The translations under genes and the position numbers were made by a program. Of a DNA stretch of 26,536 bases, positions 1 through 8,760 are shown in pieces. The notes below the pieces were generated by a model that worked only from the letters and a program-made list of their open reading frames with translations, made no database searches and was not told where the DNA came from. The stretch covers positions 7,034,532-7,061,067 of the forward strand of contig NC_049990.1 in the NCBI RefSeq assembly GCF_000003815.2, read 5' to 3'. This DNA is from Branchiostoma floridae. Its lineage: Eukaryota; Chordata; Leptocardii; Amphioxiformes; Branchiostomatidae. How positions within the stretch are numbered: the first letter of the stretch is position 1; each line of letters opens with the position of its first letter.

Positions 1-428
1 TCAGGCAGTTATCAACAGTCATGTAGGGGAGGGCAGATGGTATTTGTCAGACTTAAAGTCATATAGGAACAGCATTTTCATTTTGTTACTTTGTTATAGG
101 GTTAGAATGATAATTATTGGATTGTCATTTAAAGCTGCTGTTTTCTGTTGGTAGGAACACACAAGTGCCATTATTTCTTCGACAAGTTTGACATGTTTTG
201 CCTTCTATCTTTTGACAATGCTATCATCAGTGCACTTAAATTGTTCTTTCCAATGCATAATTATTGCCGTCAAAAATTTCTGTCAAAATCACGTCAGCTT
301 AGTTTTGTACTCAAGTTTATAATTCAAAGTCAAGAATTTGGTAGGAGATTTGTAAATTTCTGTATCAGCATTTATTTCATATAGCACATGCTCCTGATGC
401 AAATATTAAATAAGTAGAAAATAAATAG
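1..428. other. AT-rich non-coding sequence
   Basis: The stretch is AT-rich and has no recognisable exon, repeat unit or RNA. One 78-codon frame is open on the + strand from 148, but its translation (rich in F, C and I) has no family resemblance and no start context. I read it as intronic or intergenic. The degenerate edge of the following tandem array begins near 429. Confidence 0.6.
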
Positions 429-1140
429 AAGATTGATAACTTGAAAATCTGACGATAGTGTGAGAATTCGTTATAAGGACATAGAATGTATGCTGTCAAC
501 TTGTAAAAATGTATTTTCTTGAGCAATTGGGGCCAAGAATTTCAATGTTAACCATTGTGATTAAAAGTTATAGTACATTGCCAAGATGAAAATTTATTTC
601 AGCATTCTTAATAAGGACATTAAGATGTAATGTCAGGTCATATAGGAATATTTTTTCCTGAAGAATGAGTGCCAAAAAATAAATCATTGTAGCAGAAAAT
701 CATAACGGTACATTGCAAGATGAAAATTTCTCCAGCATTCTTAATAAGGATATTAAAATGTAATGTCAGGTCATAACAATATATTTTCTTGAAGAATGAG
801 TGCCAAACATAAATCATCGTAGCAGAAAGTTACAACAGTACATTGTCAAGATGGAAATTTACTCAAGCATTCTTAATAATAAGGACATTAAAATGTAATG
901 TCAGGTCATAACAATATTTTTTCTTGAAGAATGAGTGCCGAAAAATAAATCATTGTAGCAGAAAGTTATAACGGTACATTTTCAATATGAAAATTTACTT
1001 CAGTATTCTTAATAAAGACATTAAAATGTAATGTCAGGTCATAGGAATATTTTGAGTGCCAAAAAATAAATTGTTGGAGCATAAAGTTATAACCGCACAT
1101 TGCCAAGATGAAAATTTACTCCAGCATTCTTAATAAGGTA
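429..1140. repeat. Tandem array, about 131-bp unit, about 5.4 copies
   Basis: The unit contains, in order, a GTACATTGCCAAGATG-like start, an AGCATTCTTAATAAGGACAT block, AATGTCAGGTCATA, and a GAATGAGTGCC block ending in AAATCATTGTAGCAG. The AAGATG landmark recurs at about 583, 717, 848, 984 and 1105, spacings of 134, 131, 136 and 121. A more diverged copy lies before it, with TTATAAGGACATAGAATG at about 471. The copies differ by substitutions and small indels, so the array is old. It ends abruptly at TTAATAAGG, next to a CpG-richer island. No coding potential is visible, and the family is not one I recognise. Confidence 0.92.
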
Positions 1141-1159
1141 AGTATTTCTCCTAAGGTGA

Positions 1160-1525
1160 TAAAGAAGGATATTGCTTCCCGAGGGGTGAGAGTTATAAAT
1201 TTGTCGATTGCAGTACGGAAGCAATAAAGCTGTGATTGGATGATGAACAGTTTAATTACTCCATTACCCGGTGAAAAGTCACCAGATAGTATCGTAGCGC
1301 CGCTCCCTGACATTTAATGCGGCACTACAGCGGGGAAGTCTACCGTGGCCGTCTGCATCCCCCTGGGGGTTCATCAACGACAGCCGTAAATTTGGAAAGG
1401 TTTATTGCGCCGTTCGGGGGATTCCTCTTCACTCTCATGTCAAGGGCGTGTCTGCTACGGTTCGATGGGAACAGCAATGAGAAAATTTACCCTATTCTGT
1501 GCGAAGCGCTCGTCTTTATAGTCTA
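1160..1525. promoter_or_regulatory. CpG-retaining island, candidate regulatory element
   Basis: Base composition shifts sharply from AT-rich repeat to roughly half G+C. I counted by hand about 22 CpG dinucleotides between 1178 and 1520, close to the number expected without CpG depletion, while flanking DNA has few. The island has AT-core homeodomain-type motifs (TTTAATTACTCC near 1250) and GC boxes, and it does not repeat elsewhere in the window. Short frames on both strands (61-69 codons) cross it but do not resemble any protein family. An unannotated exon, or an enhancer or promoter, are all possible; I favour a regulatory element. Confidence 0.35.
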
Positions 1526-2117
1526 GTATTAAGCTATTTATGGTAACATGAATTATGGTTGTTCTGCAAGAATTGTAAGATTTACTTGTATAATTGTAGA
1601 TCATTATGATATGTCGATAATGTCATCCACTTTTTTTAGACATTTGGAGTTCATTGTTGTGTGATTAGTTGGGAGCGCAGTTATTTGACATTTGTGAGAT
1701 ACACAATCATAAACCTTTAGATAATAAATTATTCATAAACCTGTTATTTGGGATTGGTTAAAAAGTTTGTAGCACTCACGTACACTGCTACTTGAGTAGG
1801 AAAAGAGGAGAGATTACAATCAGTGTTCCTCTACTTAAACATCTTTACAAATTGTGCTTCAATGGTTGTAATATTTTGCAGAAAACTGCAGTTTTATGAA
1901 CTGCCAGGAGGCTGTCCGGATAAAGCTAGCATTTATTGATTATGGAAAGTCTTCTCGGAAGGACAAATCCCCAGCTATAAATTAGAGAAATTCCATATTG
2001 GAGCTCGGAGGGTTGAAAAGTGTAGTATAATACCCAAGATGAGTGTATCCAAGGCTTGGGTAATGTGGTCGTAATTTTGAGGGAATTGTGCTCAGGCATT
2101 TTGTCGTAAATTTTTCC
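1526..2117. other. Non-coding, no gene seen
   Basis: AT-rich sequence without exon signals that I can support. It holds a perfect 14-bp palindrome, AAAACTGCAGTTTT, at 1882-1895; the same palindrome occurs again at 19858-19871. Confidence 0.55.
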
Positions 2118-2516
2118 TTGAGTTGCGTCTCTTGAGTACTGTAGAGAGAAAAGAATAGTGGAGATATTCATCTTCAGGGACTGTAAACTGCAGAAGACCC
2201 ACTTCCAACGTCGATGTGCACCTAGATTTTTAGCTGTGTCTCTAGAGTAGACGGTAGAATAGAAGACACATAAAACTTTGTCTTAAGTAGTATCAGTACT
2301 TTATTATACGTGTAGTATAATCTTTGGGAGATAAACAATGTAGAAGCCCCCCCTCCCAACATTGATGTGCATTGAGACCTTTGCAAACAAGTCTTATGTG
2401 TTGCAGATTTATATTAAGTATGTTTACTTGAGTTGTCTCTAGAGTAGAGAGTGAAAAATAGTAGATTCTGAAACATTCATCTGTAGCTCTTAAACTACAG
2501 AATCCCCCCCTCCCAG
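2118..2516. repeat. Three diverged copies of a local repeat
   Basis: Three related segments follow one another: about 2118-2229, 2230-2428 and 2429-2516. Shared landmarks are a TTGAGTTGTCTCTAGAGTAG-like head, a GATATTCATCTTCAG-like or CATTCATCTGTAG-like middle, and a CTACAGAATCCCCCCCTCCC-like tail followed by CAACATTGATGTGCA in the first two. The middle copy has an insertion of about 100 bases containing TTTATTATACGTGTAGTATAATC. The C-runs at 2347-2356 and 2504-2516 belong to the unit. Amount of divergence suggests an old local duplication. Confidence 0.75.
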
Positions 2517-4133
2517 GGCCATAATTTTTGTTGTTAATTCACACATAGCTGCATGTAGGAACAGGAAAGGGAATTCTCTGTATGTGTTCCTTTGATATAT
2601 GGTTTCACACATTGTTAACAACATTCTGGCATTTTTCATCATTTGCCCACAGGGCAAGCTGTTCAAGCTGTCAGTAGGCCATGTGCTGTAAGGTACACAG
2701 GCATATATGATACTGCAAACATAACATTGTAGAGTACAGGTTCAAAATACCAAAGAATGTACTGGTACTGTATCTAGCTACAGCTACATGTACACTTAGG
2801 TTAATTTATTTTATTTTTTACTAAGATATGCCATTGAGCAGAGATTGAAATTTAGCTCTGGACAAAAACAAAAACATTGTATTGGCACTGAAATCAGGGC
2901 AAATTATAAATCATTCAAATTAATTATAGTCTATTCTTTTAAAAGATTTTATCATAATTGCTATAAAAGATTTCTATCTCTTCTTTGCATTTATTGTATT
3001 ATCCCATGTATAGGTGAGGGATACATAATATTTTGATATCTTCATGGAAGTACTCAAGAACAGATATTGAAGATCTTGCAGCTGGTCATCCTACTGTATG
3101 ATCCCAGATTCTTGTCCGTGATTGGTCAGATAAATACCTTCCAATGATTATGCTCAAGTCCCTTCCCTAACCAATCTCTAAGCATATCCTACGGTAGCAT
3201 AAGATAGTATCAAAAGCTGCCAGAGGAGTGAAGTTGTCCTAGGAGTGTGTTTTGCTACCACTATTGGCTGACTTTGGCCAGCTATACTCCTTAGCCAGCT
3301 TTGATATCTTATGCCACTGGTAAATCTGCCTGCAGATTATCCCGAACTTCCACTCAGAAAAAGGGGCCACCATTTCGGCTTGGCACAGGTGCAGGAGCTA
3401 ATGAGAAATAAGACCAAATTTGGCGTTTCCAACACCTAGAGACTGATTCCCCATCTCTTTAGGTAATGAAAAGCGTGGTGGGTTCTCTTGGGCCGGGTCT
3501 TTTACCATCCGGGCAGAATGAAGTAACAGGAATGATGAGGAATTGGCAATTAAGGAGAAAGCGACCCCCTGCCTCATTTGTTAGCTTATTGCACCACAGC
3601 TTAAAATTCATTTGCTGCCTTCCCCCTAGGAAAGAACATTTGTCTTACACGTATATTGTCGTATGGAGTCTTTTGGGAGAAGGAAAATATGACTATGTAT
3701 GGGTGATGGTGCAAAGCCTTACTCAATATAAGGCTGGGAAATTTTCTCATTTTCAATTCCTTAGCAAATGAGCACACTTTGTTATGTACAAAAAATTGTA
3801 ATATTACGTGTTGTGTAATGTATGTTGTATTTGGAAGAATAGTGAATTGTAGTATACTCAATACTGTATCAAAATTACTGTACTTAATTTTGTGTGTCAA
3901 TAGTTGTAAAATCCCTGTACCCTTGCTGTGTCAATTAAGTTCTATATCTAGCTATGGAGAAGAGATAAAGGAACATCAATCCGGTGGATGTCAGGAGAGG
4001 AGTAATGTACCAGATCAAGCAGTGAAGAATTAGCAATTACAGTAACTTTAACCCCTGCATTGTAGACCAGATAAGTGCTGTGCTTTGTGAGTTGTGTGTT
4101 GCACTTTCGCTGTGGTAATGAACCCATACATCT
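2517..4133. other. Non-coding, no gene seen
   Basis: No exon, RNA or repeat was recognised here. Overlapping frames of 81-101 codons on both strands between 3466 and 4193 are ordinary chance lengths for this composition, and their translations have no family character. Confidence 0.55.
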
Positions 4134-4503
4134 TCTGGGGAAGTTCATGTCCCACCCGTGACTGCCTGATGAGCCGGAGAAAGTCTCAAGCAATTTGTGT
4201 TTGTATTTGTTAAAGGTGTGAACAACTCAAGGGCCCTGGAAGGTTTGCCACATTATGCATGAAACATGAAACATACGAGGGTAGTACGCAACAAGCTGGT
4301 TCAGGGATTAAACTGCACATGCACAACAAGATGTGGAGAAGTTCATGCTCCACTTGTCTCAAGCAATTTGTGTTTGTTTTTGTTAGAGGTGTGAACAACT
4401 CAAGCGCCTTGAAAGGTTTGCCACATTATGCACGAAACAGGAAACATACTAGGGTAGTACACAACAAGCTGGTTCAAGAATTAAAATGCACATGCACAAC
4501 ATG
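4134..4503. repeat. Tandem duplication, 173-bp offset
   Basis: Copy 1 (about 4134-4330) and copy 2 (about 4331-4503) share long blocks: GTCTCAAGCAATTTGTGTTT at 4183 and 4356, GGTGTGAACAACTCAAG, GGTTTGCCACATTATGCA, GGGTAGTAC and CACATGCACAACA. The left edge, AAGTTCATG, is offset by 198 rather than 173 because copy 1 has about 25 extra bases near 4160. The 81-codon + strand frame at 4259-4504 repeats part of its own peptide because it runs through the duplication; it is not a gene. Confidence 0.93.
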
Positions 4504-5320
4504 ATGCATTATATTGACATCGGTGAAGACCCCTAAGTTGTAAACGCTTCTTGGCAAGACCATGCTCATTACATATCCAGATATATTTTTCCTTATGTCT
4601 CATCAGGTTCCTTCAGCTTTGACCTGTTACCCACAACAGGCTATTAGGCAAGCAAGCCTCCGGGCATCATTTGGACATACTTTTCTAAAAGATAACAAGA
4701 AATAGGACGCACTAGATGCCCTTACACTAGGGAGAAGATCCTCTGGCAAGCATGAAATTCTGATTGAACAGGGATGCTACTAAGTCATTTGCGGTCAGTC
4801 TTCTATTGTGTCCTCTCTGACAGTAATTTTGCACCTCAGGATACCAAGAATGCACCATTCTAACTTAAAATTCTAGAAAAAACACTGTGCCATGGAAGGT
4901 GGATGCCACTAGACCACCTAGTCGTACCTGTATTGTTTACCGTGACTCACCAAGAAATTTGGATCCCCTATGATATAATCACCAAATTTTTGTACATGTA
5001 TTACTAACTGACATTATAACAATAATACAGCGCCTTTATTCCATTACTAATAAGGGGTAGTCTTTTACAATTCAGGTATAAAAATCGGTATTGGTACAAC
5101 CTCTTGCACATATCTTGACTTTCATAGTCTATATTTCTCAACTAAACATAACCAGATAAAAACAAACATTATGATAAATTGTTTTTACTGCGATGAGATG
5201 GAACACTTCTACTGAAGATATTGATTGATTTGGTTCTGTCCATCAACATGTAAATCAACCTGAACGATGTGTGTAATGTTATTCCCTGTAAGTAAATTGG
5301 ACGTGCACGAACAGTAGTGA
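4504..5320. other. Non-coding, no gene seen
   Basis: No supported feature. A GKTMLIT-like peptide at 4553-4573 was considered as a Rab6 exon and rejected. Confidence 0.55.
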
Positions 5321-5375
5321 TATAGCATGGTTGATTGTACACAGGATCAAAGGTGTTGGGTTCAATCCCCACTGC
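5321..5375 (+). mobile_element. tRNA-derived SINE-like head (A and B boxes)
   Basis: TAGCATGGTTG at 5323-5333 fits an RNA polymerase III A box, and GGTTCAATCC at 5359-5368 fits a B box. They are 36 bases apart, within the range of tRNA genes. The sequence between them (CAGGATCAAAGGTGTT) reads like a tRNA anticodon-arm and variable-arm remnant. A 7-bp acceptor stem cannot be formed with the flanks and the T stem pairs only four of five positions, so it is not a functional tRNA. A SINE head is the best reading; its body and 3' end are not defined. Confidence 0.45.
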
Positions 5376-5587
5376 TAGGATCGTACTTGAGTTGGTGAGC
5401 CTGATTGAAGAGTTCCAGTACACCATCCATTTTAGAAAGATTTGCCAGCAAATGCAGCAGGGACATTTCACAATGAATTTCTTGTAGTGGTTTTTATCCA
5501 GAGGAATCTTAAAAACATTTCAACCTTTTAGATTGAGATGTATTCACTTGGATAAAAAGGGGATTTCTAAGGGACCTTAGTAATATT

Positions 5588-5767
5588 GGGAAAGAAATAC
5601 AAGGAAAAGGAAAACGGAGAAGACAAAAATTAACTTGGAGGCACATGCTACAGGAGGACCATGGCCAATTGGGGTTTACCCTGAAGGAAGCAGAAACCCT
5701 TGCCCAAAACTGCCCTGAATGGAGACTGCTTGCTGCCCAATGTGTCACTAGACACGGGAGGATCTAA
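5588..5767 (+). pseudogene. LINE reverse-transcriptase ORF, C-terminal remnant
   Basis: The + frame from GGG at 5588 to TAA at 5765-5767 encodes 59 residues with the typical tail of non-LTR retrotransposon polyproteins: a basic stretch (GKGKRRRQ), LTWRHMLQEDHGQLGFTL, then KEAETLAQ, PEWRLLAA and a terminal CVTRHGRI. In the family this is the segment after the reverse transcriptase, with the pattern W-R...E-D-L...A...L-A-Q-(D/N)-R/C-x-x-W-R. There is no catalytic domain upstream: the preceding sequence is unrelated and non-coding. The copy is therefore 5'-truncated, as usual for LINEs. About 200 bases of 3' UTR with GGGCACTTGGGCAGGCAAG may follow. The minus-strand frame at 5509-5748 is a shadow. 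Clade not assigned. Confidence 0.72.
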
Positions 5768-6890
5768 GTTGAAGTAATATGGAGGGGTCCCTGGTCTGGG
5801 CACTTGGGCAGGCAAGGCCTAGGGTTTTTGCAGCCAAATCCTGGGTGATTCTGCAATGTAGGTCAACTGTTACTAATCCTTCCCTATAGGAAGGTGCGAA
5901 TGCTCCATCTATCTCTTATCAATCAACTATCTAGTACCATTTTATGGGAGGAACATCTTGTCAATCAATGCAAATGAAGTAACCGACCCATTCTGGTTTA
6001 GATATGGCCGGCGATTACTTTCTTGCACAACTGTGAAAAATGGAAATAATCCCATATGTTTTGGCCTTTTGACTCCTGACCCGCCTTATGACCAATTTTT
6101 TTATAGTCAAATTGTACAATGACGATCAATCTTAAATGGTAGAACTCGACGTTGAAAGGAATAATCTCTTAAAGGAGGAAGCAGACTGGCTCAGTGTTTA
6201 CTTGAATGTGTTTTTGAGGCTTTTACATGTACAATGTATGTCTTTCTAGTATTGGTTGTTCATGTTTTTTTCCCCAAATTGGAGGGGAATTCAAAAAGAA
6301 AAAAATACCGAACACCAGAATCTTAAGACATATTGTCGTCATCTTGTTATGCAGATGTTCATGATTCTCTTCCTTCACCTATGCCTATCCTCTATATATT
6401 GTAGCTCTAGTAACATTTTTTTAGGTCTTCTTAAGTGCACTATGCATCTATGCATCCTTAACATAGTTTATGAATGTAAGCTGTAAGTGTAAAAGATATC
6501 AATAAGGATTCTCTGAAGCAGGCTTTATGTCTGATCAGAGATTAGAAGGGGAGTCATCTTTCCAAAGAGGAGTTAGATTTTCTTATTTGTGTTCAACTTG
6601 ATAGCATTGTAAAGCTTGGGTATAGTACTAGTAGTAGTGTGAAACTTCTATACACGTTTTATGTCCACTATAGATTTGCTGTTACAAGACTATTAGTATT
6701 CTTAGACTTCTTACACAATCTTTAGTCTGAAAGTACATACTGTTACTGAGTCAGCATTCAAAAAATGATCCTTGATTTGCAAGCAGGACTTTAAGGATTT
6801 CACATGTAGGAAAACTTAATAGCCGTCGTAAATTCAGGCTATGTTGCTGATACATAATGGCTTACATGTGTGTATGCCTACATATTAACA
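5768..6890. other. Non-coding, possible LINE 3' UTR then unique AT-rich DNA
   Basis: The first 150-200 bases are G+C-richer and may be the 3' UTR of the LINE remnant. The rest is AT-rich and has no recognised gene. ORFs up to 76 codons are within chance. Confidence 0.5.
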
Positions 6891-6897
6891 AGCAGAG

Positions 6898-6972
6898 ATA
6901 CCAGCATGTGGGCCAGAACTACCACCTACATATATGCAGGTTAGTGCAGATAATATTGAGTTATGCTGGTAT
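6898..6972. repeat. Inverted repeat ATACCAGCAT/ATGCTGGTAT
   Basis: A perfect 10-bp inverted repeat has arms at 6898-6907 and 6963-6972, separated by 55 bases. A second, shorter pair is nested out of register (TGCAGGT near 6935 and ACCTGCA near 7006). It sits just upstream of a decayed MITE-like copy and may be part of an inverted-repeat element. Confidence 0.55.
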
Positions 6973-7010
6973 TTATGTCTTTCTGTGCCTACATTTGTAT
7001 ATCTTACCTG

Positions 7011-7160
7011 CAAACATTTCTGCAGTGGTTTTAAGAGGTCACAGCGTGGTGAACTGAGAATCACTGTGAATAGTTCCCCATTTGCAGTATTTTGTATACA
7101 ACATAAATGCCAGTATTTGAAACTTCACAATCTCTGTTTCAGGTCTCCATCCCCAATATC
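7011..7160. repeat. Decayed copy of the MITE-like family, copy 1
   Basis: Contains TTCTGCAGTGGTTTTAAGAG, GAGGTCACAGC, GTATTTTGTATACAACA, AAATGCCAGTATTTGAAACT and TCTCTGTTT. The same order of blocks is found about 290 bases downstream. The GCAGTGGTTTTAAG core matches the GCGGTGGTTTTAAG core of the better copy at 24658-24846, so I place them in one family. Confidence 0.6.
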
Positions 7161-7269
7161 TTAACTTCATGACACAAAATGGATGAAAATGTATTTTCCT
7201 AGGCTTAAAATGATGGATTTAACATAGCAAATGAGCAAGATGAGCTCCCAAACAGAGTGTGGGACGGAA

Positions 7270-7430
7270 ATAAAATTTAAAGCTGCAAACAGCCAACGTC
7301 TGCAGTGATTTCAAGTTCACATTGAAGAGGTCACAGCATAAATGGTAAACAGGAAATCATTGTGGATACTGTATTTTGTATCCAAAAGAAATGCCAGTAT
7401 TTAAAACTCCACAGCGTCTGTTGGTTGGTG
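7270..7430. repeat. Decayed copy of the MITE-like family, copy 2
   Basis: Contains CTGCAGTGATTTCAAGTTCA, GAAGAGGTCACAGC, GTATTTTGTATCCAAAAG, AAATGCCAGTATTTAAAACT and TCTGTTGG. It aligns with the copy at 7011-7160 with substitutions and small indels. The core is AAGTTCACATTGAAGAGGTCAC, close to the family core in which GGTTTTAAGTTCACAGTGAAG is followed by a GGTCACC block. Confidence 0.65.
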
Positions 7431-7489
7431 TCCTTTCTGTGACCCCCTGTAGGATTAGCGTGTAAGCCGTAGATGTAACAGTTCTCTGC

Positions 7490-7740
7490 CTCAATTTCCT
7501 ACGCCGTGCATCACTCCCATTGTTGCATCCTAAAGCGACGTGCGGCATGGATATGGCGAGCCATGAAACGTCAGTTCCCAAACAAGCGAGCACCCTTCAT
7601 TCGGCGTGGAACATAAATCTCGTCAAACGTCGTATCCAACATGGCTGCAGATCTTCAAATCAAATGTCAAACAGTCGTAAACCAGAATTCAACACTACGT
7701 CTACGCACTTACGATAGCAGACTCGCTGATAAGGCTTGAT
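7490..7740 (+). promoter_or_regulatory. CpG-retaining island, possible promoter or first exon
   Basis: This stretch has many CpGs (GCGACGTGCGGC, AAACGTCAG, CATTCGGCGTGG, CGTCAAACGTCG) in an otherwise CpG-poor region. CCAACATGGCTGC at 7637-7649 resembles a YY1-type or translation-start context (AANATGGC). A short open frame begins at that ATG and is described separately. No TATA box is placed clearly. A promoter, a 5' exon or an enhancer is possible; no known gene start is recognised. Confidence 0.25.
7641..7739 (+). CDS. Unrecognised 32-residue open frame, doubtful
   Basis: ATG at 7641 with an A at -3 opens a frame ending in TGA at 7737-7739. The peptide begins MAADLQIKCQTVV and ends RLADKA. 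The start lies in a CpG-retaining island, as first coding exons often do, and a spliced product is imaginable, but I see no strong donor. It does not match the Rab6 N-terminus (M-S/A-x-G-G-D-F-G-N-P). It may well be chance. Confidence 0.12.
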   Translation: MAADLQIKCQTVVNQNSTLRLRTYDSRLADKA

Positions 7741-8350
7741 AGGTCCTTGTGCAATCGCTTGTTCATTAACAGGACTCATAGACATCTAAGAAATACTGTA
7801 GAGGCTTGGAGTTTGTCAGTTAAGTTTTTTTTTTTTCAGACTTCAAAATGTGCCCAACTTTTCAAACAGAATTTTGTGTTATCTTCTACCCCCTTTCAGG
7901 AAAATTTTACCAGTCAATACAGTAATGTGATGAATATGTATTATTAAAAACCTAACCATTAGGCAGACATGATGTTGATATTTGTGTGGACCTTTATGTT
8001 GTTACCCCACTTGAGTGGTAGTAATCTTTATGTCTTAAGAGTTCGAGTAAGACTGATATGTCCTTAAAGTTTAAAGAAGAAGCCTTGTTTGCATGTAACA
8101 AGCAATGTTGTCACCAGGTACATGTACATGTATGTCACCGATTTAAAAGGCACAAAGGAAAAAAAAATTGGATTGAAAAATTCGGTTATGACTCATTTGT
8201 GCAATGTAATTATGAGTAGATTTTCTCGGTGATTTGTGTGAAGACACAAAAGCTCTGTTGTAATGGAATTGTATTGACCTAATTCTCAACCAGTTTGAAC
8301 AAAATATGCACCTTTTTGATTTTCTTTGAAGGAATCAGTACCTTCAGTTC
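7741..8350. other. Non-coding, AT-rich
   Basis: Includes a poly-T tract followed by CAG near 7827-7841 that looks like a splice acceptor, but no recognisable exon follows it. An ACATGTACATGT palindrome lies at about 8119-8130. Confidence 0.5.
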
Positions 8351-8359
8351 TTATATATA

Positions 8360-8760
8360 AATTGCTCGAATGCACCGACCAGAAGAGCTATTACCCCCCG
8401 CTTGTGGCGCAGTCCGACCATGCAGGCTAACAAGCAAACACATCTGCTTCCACGCCGATTCCCTGACATTTAAAGGCGGACAAATCACGTACGATTTACG
8501 GTCATCGGACATGGACAAACGCATTTTCATATATTGCGGCGGTAGATTTATGGGCCGGGCTGGTTTGAAACAACAATTGGCGTATTGATTGCATTGGACG
8601 GACAAGATCTGAATGTTGATTCGCCGATCACCGCTCGTGGCATACTCTTCATCTTCCTTTCTGTCACTGAGTCACCGTTCTAATAGCCCGGCACATGTAC
8701 ATATATGGTAATAGTCCCGTCGGCGTGACCCGCACCTAACATAAGTACGACTAGTGATGA
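8360..8760. promoter_or_regulatory. G+C- and CpG-richer island, candidate regulatory element
   Basis: About 400 bases rise in G+C and CpG (CACGCCGATTCC, GGCGGACAAATCACGTACG, TTGCGGCGG, GGGCCGGGC, CGCCGATCACCGCTCGTGG). Frames of 72 and 84 codons on opposite strands overlap here, a sign of low stop density rather than coding. I recognise no protein. Conserved non-coding DNA or an undetected exon are both possible. Confidence 0.3.

Noticed and set aside
4553-4606. GKTMLIT-like peptide followed by CAG/GT, resembling the Rab6 P-loop exon end (GKTSLIT...Q)
   Set aside because: The expected RFMYDSFDNTY residues are absent, the spacing is one codon short, and an in-frame stop lies just upstream. Rab6 is too conserved for this.
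5321-5375. Functional tRNA gene
   Set aside because: A and B boxes fit, but no acceptor stem forms and the T stem is imperfect; called a SINE-like remnant instead.
7823-7850. Poly-T plus CAG splice-acceptor-like site
   Set aside because: No recognisable exon or donor follows; such sites are frequent in AT-rich DNA.
1304-8473. Shared 14-mer TCCCTGACATTTAA in two candidate islands (about 1304 and 8460)
   Set aside because: About one shared 14-mer pair is expected by chance in a window of this size.
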